From contig VJWM01000258.1 in NCBI GenBank assembly GCA_010909165.1, positions 1 to 64,000 of the forward strand: a DNA stretch of 64,000 bases, written 5' to 3'. Shown here in pieces: positions 25,221 to 39,725 of the stretch. This DNA comes from Anthoceros angustus (taxonomy: Eukaryota; Streptophyta; Anthocerotopsida; Anthocerotales; Anthocerotaceae). The position numbers and the translations under genes were made by a program. The notes under the pieces were generated by a model, which was not told the DNA's origin, ran no database searches, and saw only the letters and a program-made list of their open reading frames with translations. How positions within the stretch are numbered: position 1 is the stretch's first letter; each line of letters starts with the position of its first letter.

Positions 25221-26690
25221 GGAGTCCCTTGAAAATCTCTTCCCATGCCGAGGAGGGGTCCGCTCGAGGTCACCTAATCCTCCTGGGTTCATCATCTCGC
25301 ATCCGTGTCGCAAGAAATTGTCTCCTGATCGCGCCTCCTCTTCCGCCACCTCAATCGCGTTTGGCCTTCATTTTCTGCAGAACGCCTGCTCGACCGGTGA
25401 CGCCACCACTCACCTTTTTCCCGAGGCCTGCTCGCCACCTTCCTCTTTTGGTAGAAATTTCCTTCTTCCTCGAACCGCCTGCCGCCAAGGACTCCCCTAT
25501 CCGATTCTCCTCGATTTCCTCCTTGGGCTCCTCCGCCTTCCACTTCACCTCCCTAACTGCTTCCACATGTGAAGGGAGGCCACAATTCTACCTCGGTGCG
25601 CTAGCATGCATAAAGATGGACCGTAAATGGTGAAATTAGAGAGGGTCGAGGGTAGGAGAAATCAGTTCAACCTCTCTTCACACAACTTGTCAAGAGAATT
25701 CGCCCCAATCGATTTTCGCCCCTTGACAACTTCATGGAGGAACAAAGAAGTGGTCGACAAATAATCCTCGCTTCGTCAGAAACATAGGAGCCATCCGCCA
25801 CCCATCAACTGCTGCTACAACCTCACCACTTGTCTGAATTACGCCCGCTTAACTGTATGCCGCCCTGCTCAGGTTCTTTTCCGGACGGTTCCATCACCAA
25901 ACCACCGCCTCCTCCATCGCACCCATACACTCTCCTAACCAATTCCAATCCCAATCCCGAGGCTTCGCCTAATTCCCTCGCCTGATTGCTTGTCCTTCGA
26001 TGGCGAGCACACGCACCATCCCAAGTTCATGTAATTCCACCGCTTTCTCCATGAAGCCAAGCCCAGCTCCTTCACCAATTCCCCCGGACTTTCCAATGAT
26101 CCATGTTTGGCCATTACAAGCACAATTTCACCGTGACCTTGGGCGCCATCCTCCACAAGAGCCTCCTGGTCTCCTCAAAGCTGACACCGCTGCAAAACTC
26201 CGGGTCACCTGTGGTTCCTACCTCCTCACAGGAGCGCCGCCGTAGCGCCTTCCTCCTCCGCGACTGCTGATGATGGGGTTCGGAGCTCCCGCCTCGTGGG
26301 TGCGCCCGCGCCTCCCGCATCGCAATGTCCTCCTGACGCAGCCTCGACTTCATCGGCCCAACCGCCGCAGGCCCGCCGCCGCTCCCGCCCGCGCTGGCCT
26401 GTTTGAACGGATTACATTCCTAGGGTTAAGTTCCCTAGGTTCCCCTACTCTCGACCTCACGACCGCCCACACCCCAATCCACAACCCCACACTGCTCACC
26501 ACCGCCTAATCGGTTGACTCCAAGCCTATAGACCTATCATTCCCTAATTATACCAACCCCATATATAGACTTTTAGTGGACATCCTAAGTCCATGGGCCA
26601 AGGAACATCGAAGTTCCCGGACCATTTATTATCTAACCTAAGAAATAAAACAAGAAGAAACCCCATAGGCCAAGGACTTCTATAAATACC

Positions 26691-27440
26691 TTTGCCTACC
26701 GTCAACCCGACTTATTTTCACACCACACTTGACCAAAAACAAAAAAATACTTCAAGGCACATCCCAACAGGGGTTTCGAGTTTCCGTGATCGTGCTTACA
26801 CTGTATTGCTCGAGTCGAGGAAGCGAGGAACGAGAGGCCACCGCCGGCGTTGTTCCATTCATTGTCTATGTGTGGGGCATCTCAACCTTCTCAAGGAAGA
26901 GGAGGAGGAACGAGCCCTCCAGTGGCGACCCCTACCGAGGTAGAACGGGAGGAAAGAGCGAAACCGATGGCCCCCGCCTAAGGCAATACGCAGGAGGACG
27001 AAGATTGGGAGGAATTCGACTCCATACGCTTGAACGGACCCTCTCCTCCAAGGGAAGTATGGAGGATATTCCCCGCCTCCTCCTCTTGGTTCCCCACCGA
27101 ACAGCCCATCCCCTGTGGGCTACTACAATCGGGATGGAGTGGTCGAGCGGCAGTGAACCTTCTCCGACTGCCGAGCCCCGACGGGACTGTAAGGGAAGCA
27201 AAGAAGAGGAACGCACCCAATTCCACCGCCCGGGAGCTCCGGTTCTTACCTTCGGCTGTGAGTGGCGGGAGGCGGAAGAGGCCGTAAGGAGAAGTGGAAC
27301 GCTGATGCGCCCAAGGCACCGGGGTCATTGGCAACAACCCCACCCGAGCCGCCCTATCCCTCGGAGGGGAAAGCGGGCCAGCTCCGGACCCTGCGAAGGT
27401 GGGCGAGAAAGAGTTAGCGGATGAGGAAGAAGAAGGCCCC
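26691..27440 (+). mobile_element. Gag-bearing unit U, copy 1 (promoter plus gag-like ORF)
   Basis: A TATA box (CTATAAATACC at 26690) is followed by a leader and a frameshifted gag-like ORF: FIVYVWGHLNLLKEEEEERA, ERTPSPPREVW, then WREAEEAVRR and GHWQQPHP. Its relatives are the minus-strand ORFs at 22.2-22.8 kb and 21.9-22.4 kb. The order LTR-like promoter, leader, gag suggests the 5' end of a gypsy-type element. It stops abruptly where the CDC48 slice starts. Confidence 0.5.
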
Positions 27441-27488
27441 GGTCTCACATTACCACCTCGCACTGGCCTTCCCGACCCGGGAGGTGAA
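27429..27488 (-). pseudogene. CDC48 D1 P-loop slice, copy 1 (degenerate)
   Basis: The minus strand keeps GACCGGGGCCTTCTTCTTCC (ETGAFFF) at one end and CCTCCCGGGTCGGGAAGG (PPGSGK) at the other, with the middle decayed relative to the copy at 32202-32273. It is followed on the plus strand by the first 40 bp of a copia LTR. Confidence 0.65.
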
Positions 27489-29001
27489 GGATGTATGATG
27501 TAGATGATGGTGTTAAAGGAGAGAGAGCTGGAGTCCCTTGAAAATCTCTTCCCATGCCGAGGAGGGTCCGCTCGAGGTCACCTAATCCTCCTGGGTTCAT
27601 CATCTCGCATCCGTGTCGCAAGAAATTGTCTCCTGATCGCGCCTCCTCTTCCGCCACCTCAATCGCGTTTGGCCTTCATTTTCTGCAGAACGCCTGCTCG
27701 ACCGGTGACGCCACCACTCACCTTTTTCCCGAGGCCTGCTCGCCACCTTCCTCTTTTGGTAGAAATTTCCTTCTTCCTCGAACCGCCTGCCGCCAAGGAC
27801 TCCCCTATCCGATTCTCCTCGATTTCCTCCTTGGGCTCCTCCGCCTTCCACTTCACCTCCCTAACTGCTTCCACATGTGAAGGGAGGCCACAATTCTACC
27901 TCGGTGCGCTAGCATGCATAAAGATGGACCGTAAATGGTGAAATTAGAGAGGGTCGAGGGTAGGAGAAATCAGTTCAACCTCTCTTCACACAACTTGTCA
28001 AGAGAATTCGCCCCAATCGATTTTCGCCCCTTGACAACTTCATGGAGGAACAAAGAAGTGGTCGACAAATAATCCTCGCTTCGTCAGAAACATAGGAGCC
28101 ATCCGCCACCCATCAACTGCTGCTACAACCTCACCACTTGTCTGAATTACGCCCGCTTAACTGTATGCCGCCCTGCTCAGGTTCTTTTCCGGACGGTTCC
28201 ATCACCAAACCACCTGCCTCCTCCATCGCACCCATACACTCTCCTAACCAATTCCAAATCCCAATCCTGAGGCTTCGCTCTAATTCCCTCGCCCGATTGC
28301 TTGTCCTTCAGATGGCGAGCACACGCACCAGTCCCAAGTTCATGTAATTCCACCGTTTCTCCATGAAGCCAAGCCCAGCTCCTTCACCAATTCCCCAGCT
28401 CGGACTTTCCAATGATCCATGTTTGGCCATTGGACAAGCACAATTTCAGCTGTGACCTTGGGCGCCATCCTCCACAAGAGCCTCCTGGTCTCCTCAAAGC
28501 TGACACCGCTGCAAAACTCCGGGTCACCTGTGGTTCCTACCTCCTCACAGGAGCGCCGCCGTAGCGCCTTCCTCCTCCGCGACTGCTGATGATGGGGTTC
28601 GGAGCTCCCGCCTCGTGGTGCGCCGCGCCTCCCCGCATCGCAATGTCCTCCTGACGCAGCCTCGACTTCATCGGCCCAACCGCCGCAGGCCCGCCGCCGC
28701 TCCCGCCCGCGCTGGCCTGTTTGAACGGATTACATTCCTAGGGTTAAGTTCCCTAGGTTCCCCTACTCTCGACCTCACGACCGCCCACACCCCAATCCAC
28801 AACCCCACACTGCTCACCACCGCCTAATCGGTTGACTCCAAGCCTATAGACCTATCATTCCCTAATTATACCAACCCCATATATAGACTTTTAGTGGACA
28901 TCCCAAGTCCATGGGCCAAGGAACATCGAGCTCCCGGACCATTTATTATCTAACCTAAGAAATAAAAACAAGAAAAACCCCATAGGCCAAGGACGTTTCT
29001 T

Positions 29002-29774
29002 CTATAAATACCTTTGCCTACTGTCAACCTGACTTATTTTCACACCACACTTGACCAAAAAACAAAAAAAATACTTCAAGGCACATCCCAACAGGGGGTT
29101 TCCGAGTCCAGATCGTTTACACCCGTATTGCTCAGGAGTCGAGGAAGCTGAGGAACGAGAGGCCACCCCCGTCGGCGTTGTCTCCATTCATTGTCTATGT
29201 GTGGGGGCATCTCAACCTTCTGAAGGAAGAGGAGGAGGAACGAGCCCTCCAGAAGGGGCTGGCGACCCTACCAGAGGTAGAACGGGAGGAAAGAGCGCAG
29301 AAACCGGATGGCCCCCTGCCTAAGGCAATACGCACTCAGGAGGACGAAGATTGGGAGGGAATTCCGGACTCCATACGTTTGGAACGGACCCCCTCTCCTC
29401 CAAGGGAAGTATGGGAGGATATTCCCGCCTCCCTCCTCTTGGTTCCCCACCGAACAGCCCATCCCTGTGGGCTACTACAATCGGGATGGAGTGGTCGAGC
29501 GGCAGTGAACCTTCTCCGACTGCCGAGCCCGACGGACTGTAAGGGAAGCAAAGAAGAGGAACGCACCCAATTCCACCGCCCGGGAGCTCCGGTTCTTACC
29601 TTCGGCTGTGAGTGGCGGGAGGCGGAAGAGGCCGTAAGGAGAAGTGGAACGCTGATGCGCCCAAGGCACCGGGGTCATTGGCAACAACCCCACCCGAGCC
29701 GCCCTATCCCTCGGAGGGGAAAGCGGGCCAGCTCCGGACCCTGCGAAGGTGGGCGAGAAAGAGTTAGCGGATGA
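29002..29774 (+). mobile_element. Gag-bearing unit U, copy 2
   Basis: Best preserved of the three. The frame 29178-29774 runs about 198 codons without interruption through FIVYVWGHLNLLKEEEEERA, IPDSIRLERTPSPPREVWED and WREAEEAVRRSG. Upstream lie the TATA box CTATAAATACC (near 29002) and an A-rich leader. No catalytic domain is present. Relation to family A gag as for copy 1. Confidence 0.5.
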
Positions 29775-29775
29775 G

Positions 29776-29834
29776 GAAGAAGAAGGCCCCGGTCTCACAT
29801 TACCACCTCGCACTGGCCTTCCCGACCCGGGAGG
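29776..29834 (-). pseudogene. CDC48 D1 P-loop slice, copy 2 (degenerate)
   Basis: Same remnant as copy 1: ETGAFFF and PPGSGK codons recognisable on the minus strand, middle decayed. It ends directly at the TG terminus of a complete copia LTR at 29835. Confidence 0.65.
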
Positions 29835-30090
29835 TGAAGGATGTATGATGTAGATGATGGTGTTAAAGGAGAGAGAGGAGGAGGCAAGTGTAACTCTCTC
29901 ACATTGAGCTGAGGCTTGGAGGGTATTTATACCTCCAATAGGGCTCCCTAGAAGCTCCACAAGAAGCCCCTAGGAAGGAGCACAAGAAGCTTCCTAGTGA
30001 TTAGCTTAAGCTAAACTAATGATACTTAATCGACACCTAACTTAGACTAAGTGTATTAGTCTAAGTACATTGGGCTTTAATACCCTTACA
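29835..30090 (-). mobile_element. Copia LTR (3' LTR of a truncated element)
   Basis: 256 bp; in element orientation it begins TGTAAGGGTATTAAAGCCC and ends CATACATCCTTCA. TATA box GGTATAAATACC is at about 29923-29934 on the minus strand. A polypurine tract (AAGTGGGAGGT) abuts it at 30091-30101. Nearly identical LTRs are at 32274-32528 and 36947-37192. Confidence 0.9.
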
Positions 30091-30835
30091 ACCTCCCACT
30101 TAAAGGCCAATTTACCTTCAGAGGAGAATGGACTATCTCATGCCCATGTCCGAGCTTGTGCAAATTGCTGTAGAGAGTCCCCTTGGTAAGAATATCTCGG
30201 TTCGGTGTGAACCTTGACAAGTTGTACCCTCTTGTCGTCCAACACCTCTCGAATGAAGTGATACTTCACATCCACATGTTTAGTCTTCGCATGAAACATC
30301 GGATTCTTTTGCCAATTGGATAGCACTGCTATCACAATGCAACACCGGCGCTCAACCTTGATCCCAAGTCTCCCCACTAAACGAGCAAGCCATATGGCTT
30401 CCTTGCAAGCCTCGACGCAACATACTCGGCCTGTGGTAGATAGCGAATGCACGATCGCAAACGAGATCGCCATGAGATCGCCTCCAAAGGCACGTGAAGA
30501 CATAACTGATGTGGACCTCCTTTGTCCATATCCTCGATAAAGATCTGTACCCAACCACACATCTTCACTACCAAAAACATATGCACAAAGCTTTTGTACC
30601 ATCATAACTCCTTTTATCGCCTCCCAATGCTTCTTGCCGTGTTTGACATAAACTCGCTAACCACTCCCACCGCAAAGGCAATGTCGACGTAGCAATCATT
30701 GCATACATCAAACTCCCTACAGATGAGTATGGGACCTTCTCCATTTCAGCTTTGTCCTCCTCGTAGCTTGGGCAATCCGGCTTGAAAGTTTCACATATGG
30801 AGGCAATGGAGTACCCAATGGCTTCCCTTCTCCAT
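30091..30835 (-). pseudogene. Truncated copia pol (end of RT and RNase H)
   Basis: The minus-strand frames include VGSLMYAMIATS (end of RT), then RNase H words HAKTKHVDVKYHFIREVLDD and KRVQLVKVH. Several frameshifts. The rest of pol is missing: near 30835 the sequence switches to unit U DNA (TCCATGTTTGGCCATTGGG), whereas in the full element the words continue as TCCATGTTGAAACG near 33290. The switch point is a short shared word, TCCATGTT. Confidence 0.85.
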
Positions 30836-32339
<1,504 letters not shown>

Positions 32340-32523
32340 TCACATTGAGCTGAGGCTTGGAGGGTATTTATACCCTCCAATAGGGCTCCCTAGGAAGCTC
32401 CACAAGAAGCCCCTAGGAAGGAGCACAAGAAGCTTCCTAGTGATTAGCTTAAACTAATGATACTTAATCGACACCTAACTTAGACTAAGTGTATTAGTCT
32501 AAGTACATTGGGCTTTAATACCC

Positions 32524-35500
32524 TTACAACCTCCCACTTAAAGGCCAATTTACCTTCAGAGGAGAATGGACTATCTCATGCCCATCGTGTCCGAGCTTGT
32601 GCAAATTGTCTGTAGAGAGTCCCTTGGTAAGAATATCTTCGGGTTCGTGAACCTTGACAAGTTGTACCCTCTTGTCGTCCAACACCTCTCGAATGAAGTG
32701 ATACTTCACATCCACATGTTTAGTCTTCGCATGAAACATCGGATTCTTTGCCAATTGGATAGCACTGCTATCACAATGCAACACCGGCCAACCTTGATCC
32801 CCAAGTCTCCCACTAAGCGAGCAAGCCATATGGCTTCCTTGCAAGCCTCGATTCTTTGCAACATACTCGGCCTCTGTGGTAGATAGCGAATGCACGATCG
32901 CAAACGAGATCGCCATGAGATCGCCTCCTGCACATGAAGACATAACGATGTGGACCTCCTTTTGTCCATATCCTGCATAATCGCATCTGTACCCAACCAC
33001 ACATGCATCTTCACTACCAAAACATATGCACAAAGCTTTTGTACCATTCGGATACCTCATAACTCCTTTTCGCCTCCCAATGCTTCTTGCGGGTTTGACA
33101 TAAACTCGCTAACCACTCCCACCGCAAAGGCAATGTCGGGGCGTGTAGCAATCATTGCATACATCAAACTCCCTACATGATGAGTATGGGACCTTCTCCA
33201 TTTCGACTTTGTCCTCCTCGAGCTTGGGCAATCCGGCTTGAAAGTTTCACATATGGAGGCAATGGGTACCCAATGGCTTCCCTTCTCCATGTTGAAACGT
33301 TAACTAATGTATTCCTCGAGACAAATAAAGCAGCGCTTATGTCTGCTCCGAATACGCATGCCAAGTATATGGCTCGCCTCTCCCAAGTCTCATTTCAAAG
33401 TGAGCATTCAACTTTGACTTCAACAAATCTCATCAAGATCGCTCCCAAAGAATTAGCATATCATCCACATAGAGGATCAAAATGAGCAAGCTTTGATCCT
33501 TAGCTTGCTTTCAGATAGAGGCAATGATCCTCATCGCTAGCAGCTTGTAGTTTCCTCAACTCTTCCGCACACCGATGCTCTTTGCCCTTCTCAACAAAAC
33601 CTTCCGTTGCCGCATGTAGACTTCCTCTTGAAGGTCACCATGCAAGAATGCCGTCTTGACATCCATCCATAAGTTCCATATCATTCACGGCAACCAAAGC
33701 AAGAACACATCGCAGTTGTCATTTTGACTCGGTGAGAAAATCTCATCAAAGTCAATGCACAGTTGTTGCTTGAAACCCTTAGCAACCAATCGTGCCTTGT
33801 ACTTTGGTTTGCCATCAAGCGGTATGACCTTCATCTTGTACACCCATTTGCAGAGTGCCTTCTTATCCTTAGGCAACCAACCAACTCCCAAGTTTGGTTC
33901 TTATGCGTAATTCATTTATTGCATGGCCTTCTCCACTTCTCTTTGTTACTCATTGACATGGCCTCTTTGTAAGAAGAGGGTTCCCCACAATCTGTCGGCA
34001 TGACATAATCCGAGATGGATCATACATCGGAGGTCGTGTAATCACGACCTCTGAGCTGCACCTCTATAGGTGCTTGTTCGACTCTTGGTTCATCTACGGT
34101 GGAGGAATGTGCTCACACATTACCACGGTTATCAACCCATGATGATCATGTCCATCTTCTTGGAAGATCACCCTTCGCACCTCCACGGTTGGAGTAGGCT
34201 TCATGCATCTTGTTCTCATTGAAGAACACGTCGTTAGTCTGAACAACCTTTCTAGCCTCGGATCCCATCTCACGGAATCACCATAGCCAAGAAAAATACA
34301 TTTCTTGGACTTAGGTGCCAACTTGTCCGAAACTCTTTTGGAACATGGCGGTATGCCTCACACCAAACACTCGCGGATGCTTGTAGGATGGTTTCTTTCC
34401 AGACCATAGCTCCTCTGGAACTGCTCATCAACACCTTATTAGGAGATCATTAATAAGATGAACTGCAGAGACATCGCTCGCCCAAAACCCATTAGGCAAT
34501 CGAGTTTGACAACAAACTCGCATCCTCTCTGAATGGTTACATTCATCCGCTCGGCCACACCATTTTGTGGAGGAGTATCTGGTGATCAATTCTCTTTTGA
34601 TTCCTTGGAATCACGGAATGGAAAGCTTTCGAAACATACTCTCCACCATTATCCGCCCCTTAGACACTTCAATCGGCCCGATTCTCTACAAGGGTGACAA
34701 ATTTCAAACACCGAACTTCATCCTTTTTCCTCAAAGGATAAACCCACACCTTGCGTGAGAAAATCATCTATGAAAGTGACAAAATAGGAGGCACCGCCTA
34801 ATGATGCGATGAGCATAGGTCCACATACATCACGTGAACCAACTCAAGAGGTTTACTCTACTTTTACCTCTTGTTCGATGTGATGATTTTGTCTGCTTCC
34901 CATATAAGCAGTGCTCACATCGAGAGATCGAGAAGTTAAACGAGGATATAACGAGCGAGATAAAACCTTCATTCCCTTAAGACATATGTCCTAACCGCAA
35001 TGCCACAAGGAAACATTTGGCTGCTCACATGCATCACATGATCTTTGGCGGTGTTTACACAGTGAGTACAAAGTGCCACACTTGATCCACGAGCTAACAC
35101 AAGAGAACCTTTGGAGATCTTCCAAGAGTGATCCCCAAAACCAAAGAGGTAACCAAAGATCATCCAACCGCCGCGCTAATCATGCTCTTTGTCAACTTGA
35201 ACATGCCTAACGTCCTTGATGAATGAAGATCCGTTGTCAAACTTGAGTTGCACATCACCTACGCCTAACGATCCTTTCCTTGTAGCATCATACGCTAACC
35301 ACTCTCTATGAGGAGTAACATGGAAAGATGCACGAGTCAATTATCCAATTGCGAATAAATGACTATCCACGGTGTTAATTGTGCAAGATTCAAGTAAGAA
35401 GAGATAAGGACATCTCCGTCCTCAGCAATTTAACTCTTCCAACTGACAAAGTCGCCTTCTTGTCGTCTGCTTCTTCTTTTCCTTGGTCCTTTTGAACTTC

Positions 35501-36202
35501 TCGCACTCTCTTTTGAAGTGACCCCTTTTGTGACAATAGTGACACTCCACATTCTTATTACGACTACGAGATTTGCTACGAGAAAAGCTTACATCCGGTT
35601 GCTTCCCGCGGTGGACCTCCCTCTCACTATGAGGGCACCGGAACCTTTGGAAGGTTCCATGTTTTCTGTTCACCTCCTCGGTTAAGGCTACCTTCTACAT
35701 TTACAATGGTAAGACCACTAGCAGGCAATTACTCGTCGCATTTAAAGGTGTCCCAACTCTCGTAATGTGACCAGAAACATAGCTCTCACGGAATGCAGGA
35801 ATGTGATACCTTGAGATGAGAGTGGCTGAAAATGGTATTGAAATCATTCGGATGATCGGACATCCTCGTCCCTTCCTTCATCTTCAAGTCCACCACCGTT
35901 TCAACCAATACACGAAGCCGCACTTTGCTTCTCATTGTCACATACCGCCACACGTAACTCGTGGTCTTATCTTTCACATTGAAGTACACGCTTTTGACAA
36001 TGTTAGCATGATAGTAGATCTAGCAAGCTCATCCGAGTCCGCCACTCATCACATGTCATACTATACGGTTTGGCCTAACAACTTTATGGGCTTGATACGC
36101 TTTTACGCACTAGAACATTATACACTTGTTCTTTCGAGCGGGAAGTTAGTACCATCTAACTACCGATATTGAACATGACGTTTTCGATGATGAAGACATC
36201 AT
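32524..36202 (-). CDS. Copia Gag-Pol polyprotein (frameshifted)
   Basis: Start near 36202 (MMSSSSKTSC...TNFPL). Gag helical region near 35990-35790 (MKEGTRMSDHPNDFNTIFS) and zinc knuckle CHYCHKRGHFKREC near 35560-35520. Integrase: PPQNGVAERMN catalytic-Glu motif near 34570-34535 and KSKKCIFLGYGD near 34310-34275. Reverse transcriptase: KWVYKMK and KYKARLVAKGFKQQ near 33850-33760, the catalytic YVDDM near 33470-33455 and SLMYAMIATRPDIAFAVG near 33170-33115. RNase H: STTEAEYVA, HCDSSAIQLAKNP and HAKTKHVDVKYHFIREVL near 32885-32680. The last codons run into the LTR, which supplies the stop. Many indels break the frame, so as written it could not make a full polyprotein. Confidence 0.9.
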
Positions 36203-36325
36203 GACTCAAAAATCGATACAGATAAAACACTCGACTCGCCTTGTCAGAAAAGTCAAAGAAGAAAAAAGTCACCGTCGCGTGTATTTTGCGTTGGTATTCC
36301 ACGAGTATTCGCGAATATTTCGAAT

Positions 36326-36593
36326 TTTACGCTCGCCGCCGCGCGCGCCGCCGCGCCGCGCCACCGCGCGCCTGCGCGCGCCCGCGCCGCGGCGCCGCGC
36401 CGCGCCGCCGCGCCGCGCCGCGGCCGCCGCCGCGCCCAGCGGCGCCGCGCCGCGCCGCGGCCGCGCCCGCGCCCGCGCCCGCGCCGCGGCGCCGCCGCGC
36501 CCGCGCGCCCGCCGCGCCCGCGCCGCGGCGCCGCCGCGCCGCGGCCCAGCGCCCGCGGCCGCGCCCGCGCGCCGCCCGCGGCCGCGCCGCGGC

Positions 36594-36634
<41 letters not shown>

Positions 36635-36845
36635 GCGCTGCGCGCCCGCGCGCCGCCGCGCCGCGCCCAGCGGCGCCGCGCCGCGCCGCGGCCGCGCCGC
36701 GGCCGCGCCCGCGCCCGCGCCGCGCCGCGGCCGCGCCCGCGCGCCTGCGCGCCGCGGCGCCGCCCGCGGCCGCGCCGCGGCGCCGCCCGCGGCCGCGCCG
36801 CGGCGCCGCCGCGCCTGCGCGCCCCGCTGCCTCGCCCGCTCGCTG
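36326..36845. repeat. About 520-bp block of almost pure G and C
   Basis: The block consists of shuffled GCC, GCG, CCG and GCCCGC words such as GCCGCGCCCGCGCCCGCGCC, with only a handful of A or T. It lies in the copia leader, between the primer site and the gag start, and interrupts otherwise ordinary sequence (TTTCGAATTTTACGCTCG on one side, CGATGGGATCACTGCAATTCC on the other). Long open frames on both strands (Arg/Ala/Pro only) are a by-product of composition and are not genes. Such DNA can form Z-DNA and stable hairpins and is hard to sequence. Confidence 0.9.
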
Positions 36846-37192
36846 CGGTGTTCGCGACCGCCGCGATGGGATCACTGCAATTCCACGGTGCTGCGCACTA
36901 GAAAATTCTAGCATCACAACACAACCAAACCATGGCTCGATGCGGTTGAAGGATGTATGACAGATGATGGTGGAAAGAGGAGAGAGGAGGAGGCAAGTGT
37001 AACTCTCTCACATTGAGATGAGGCTTGGAGGTATTTATACCCTCAATAGGGCTCCTAGGAAGCTCCACAAGAAGCTAAGGAGCACAAGAAGCTTCCTAGT
37101 GATTAGCTTCAGCTAAACTAATGATACTTAACTGACACCTAACTTAGACTAAGTGTATTAGTCTAAGTACATTGGGCTTTAATACCCTTACA

Positions 37193-38680
<1,488 letters not shown>

Positions 38681-39105
38681 TGCTCCCTCCATACACGCCG
38701 GCTGCACCAGATCTACCTTTATCTCCAAATTGCGACCACCTAGTTACAGCGCCCACAGGTCCAGATGCAGCCTATAGCCAGCATATGAGAAATTGCATTA
38801 CATTTCGATGACAAATAGGTACCACGGGAGTAGAAATGGCAGGCGAGAAAGTGGAGAGACATGGAAAGTGAGTTTTGAAGAAGGAGGCACCTCAAATAGT
38901 TAGCACCACCTTTGTAGTATCGATCGATAGCTCCCTATTTGTAACAAATGGATTAACTTTGCTAACTCATTATAGGAGACCTAGGTATCATAATTATATG
39001 CGCTTAGTATATATTCAAATATTAAATTTAAGAACAAATTTTAATAAAAAAACATGTTATTTTGAACTTTATTTTTAAAAGAATTTTGCAAGAACTTTAT
39101 TATGA
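38681..39105. other. Upstream flank of the dead CDC48 copy
   Basis: Related to the flank of the intact gene: the words TTACAGCGCCCACA, AGTTTTGAAGAA, GGCACCTCAAATAGTTAGCACC and ATCGATAGCTCCCT match 6.18-6.42 kb. From about 38960 it becomes AT-rich and unmatched. No gene seen. Confidence 0.5.
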
Positions 39106-39106
39106 C

Positions 39107-39725
39107 ACTGAAAGATTGATCAATACCAAGATTGTATAGGAGATTATTGTGAGCAATATTTAATAGATAATATTATGTGAGCAACATATTAACATTTCCA
39201 TCATGATTGTGAATTTATTGTAGTGAAGATATTTGAAATATGAATCACTAGAGTGAAGAAGATAGTACTATATTACGCAAACTCTTTGAGTTTGAGGAGG
39301 AGGTGTTTAATATTGGCGAGGAGCTTGCTGTGTCTCATATATAACAACAATAAGCGCTTATTGTGCTTTTTGTGGCTAGATGCTTATTGTTCATATTACC
39401 AAGTTTCGGTAAGTGTGAAAGACTGATTAATACCAAGAATGTATTGGAGATTATTGTGAGTAATGTTCAATTAAAAATATTATGTGAGAAATATATTAAC
39501 ATTTCCATCATGATTGTGAATTTATTTATTGTAGTAAAGAGATTTAAAATGTGAATCACTGTAACGAAGAAGATTACTATATCACGCAAACTCTATGAGT
39601 TTGAGGAGGAGGTGTTTATTATTGGCGAGGAACTTGATGTGTATCACACATAACAACAATAAGCGCTTATTGTGCTTCTTATTGCTAGATGCTTATTGTT
39701 CATACTTCCAAGTTTCAGTATTGAG
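39107..39725. repeat. Tandem duplication, unit about 307 bp
   Basis: Two units start near 39107 and 39414 and share GGAGATTATTGTGAG, TATTAACATTTCCATCATGA, GAGTTTGAGGAGGAGGTGTT and AACAACAATAAGCGCTTATT. Both keep an open frame RKL(F/Y)EFEEEVF(N/I)IGEELxV with conservative codon differences. This hints at a duplicated exon, perhaps a lost 5' exon of the flagellar gene downstream or a remnant of an unrelated one. Not proven. Confidence 0.75.

Larger units (their letters stand above)
25221..27527. repeat. Tandem duplication, unit 1 (about 2.3 kb)
   Basis: The stretch from CTGGAGTCCCTTGAAAATCT onward recurs at 27529-29880 almost base for base up to the words GGTGTTAAAGGAGAGAGAG. At the junction (27527/27529) the sequence jumps from inside a copia LTR back to the unit start. 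Differences between units are small indels, for example CAATTTCACCGTG against CAATTTCAGCTGTG. Confidence 0.85.
27529..29880. repeat. Tandem duplication, unit 2
   Basis: Second unit of the 2.3 kb repeat that starts at 25221. Unlike unit 1 it runs on into a complete copia LTR (29835-30090). Contains gag-bearing unit U copy 2 (TATA near 29003, gag-like ORF 29130-29770). Confidence 0.85.

Noticed and set aside
36201-36960. Long open frames on both strands through the GC block (Arg/Ala/Pro-rich)
   Set aside because: Absence of A and T removes stop codons in all frames; the products are low-complexity and mirror each other on opposite strands.
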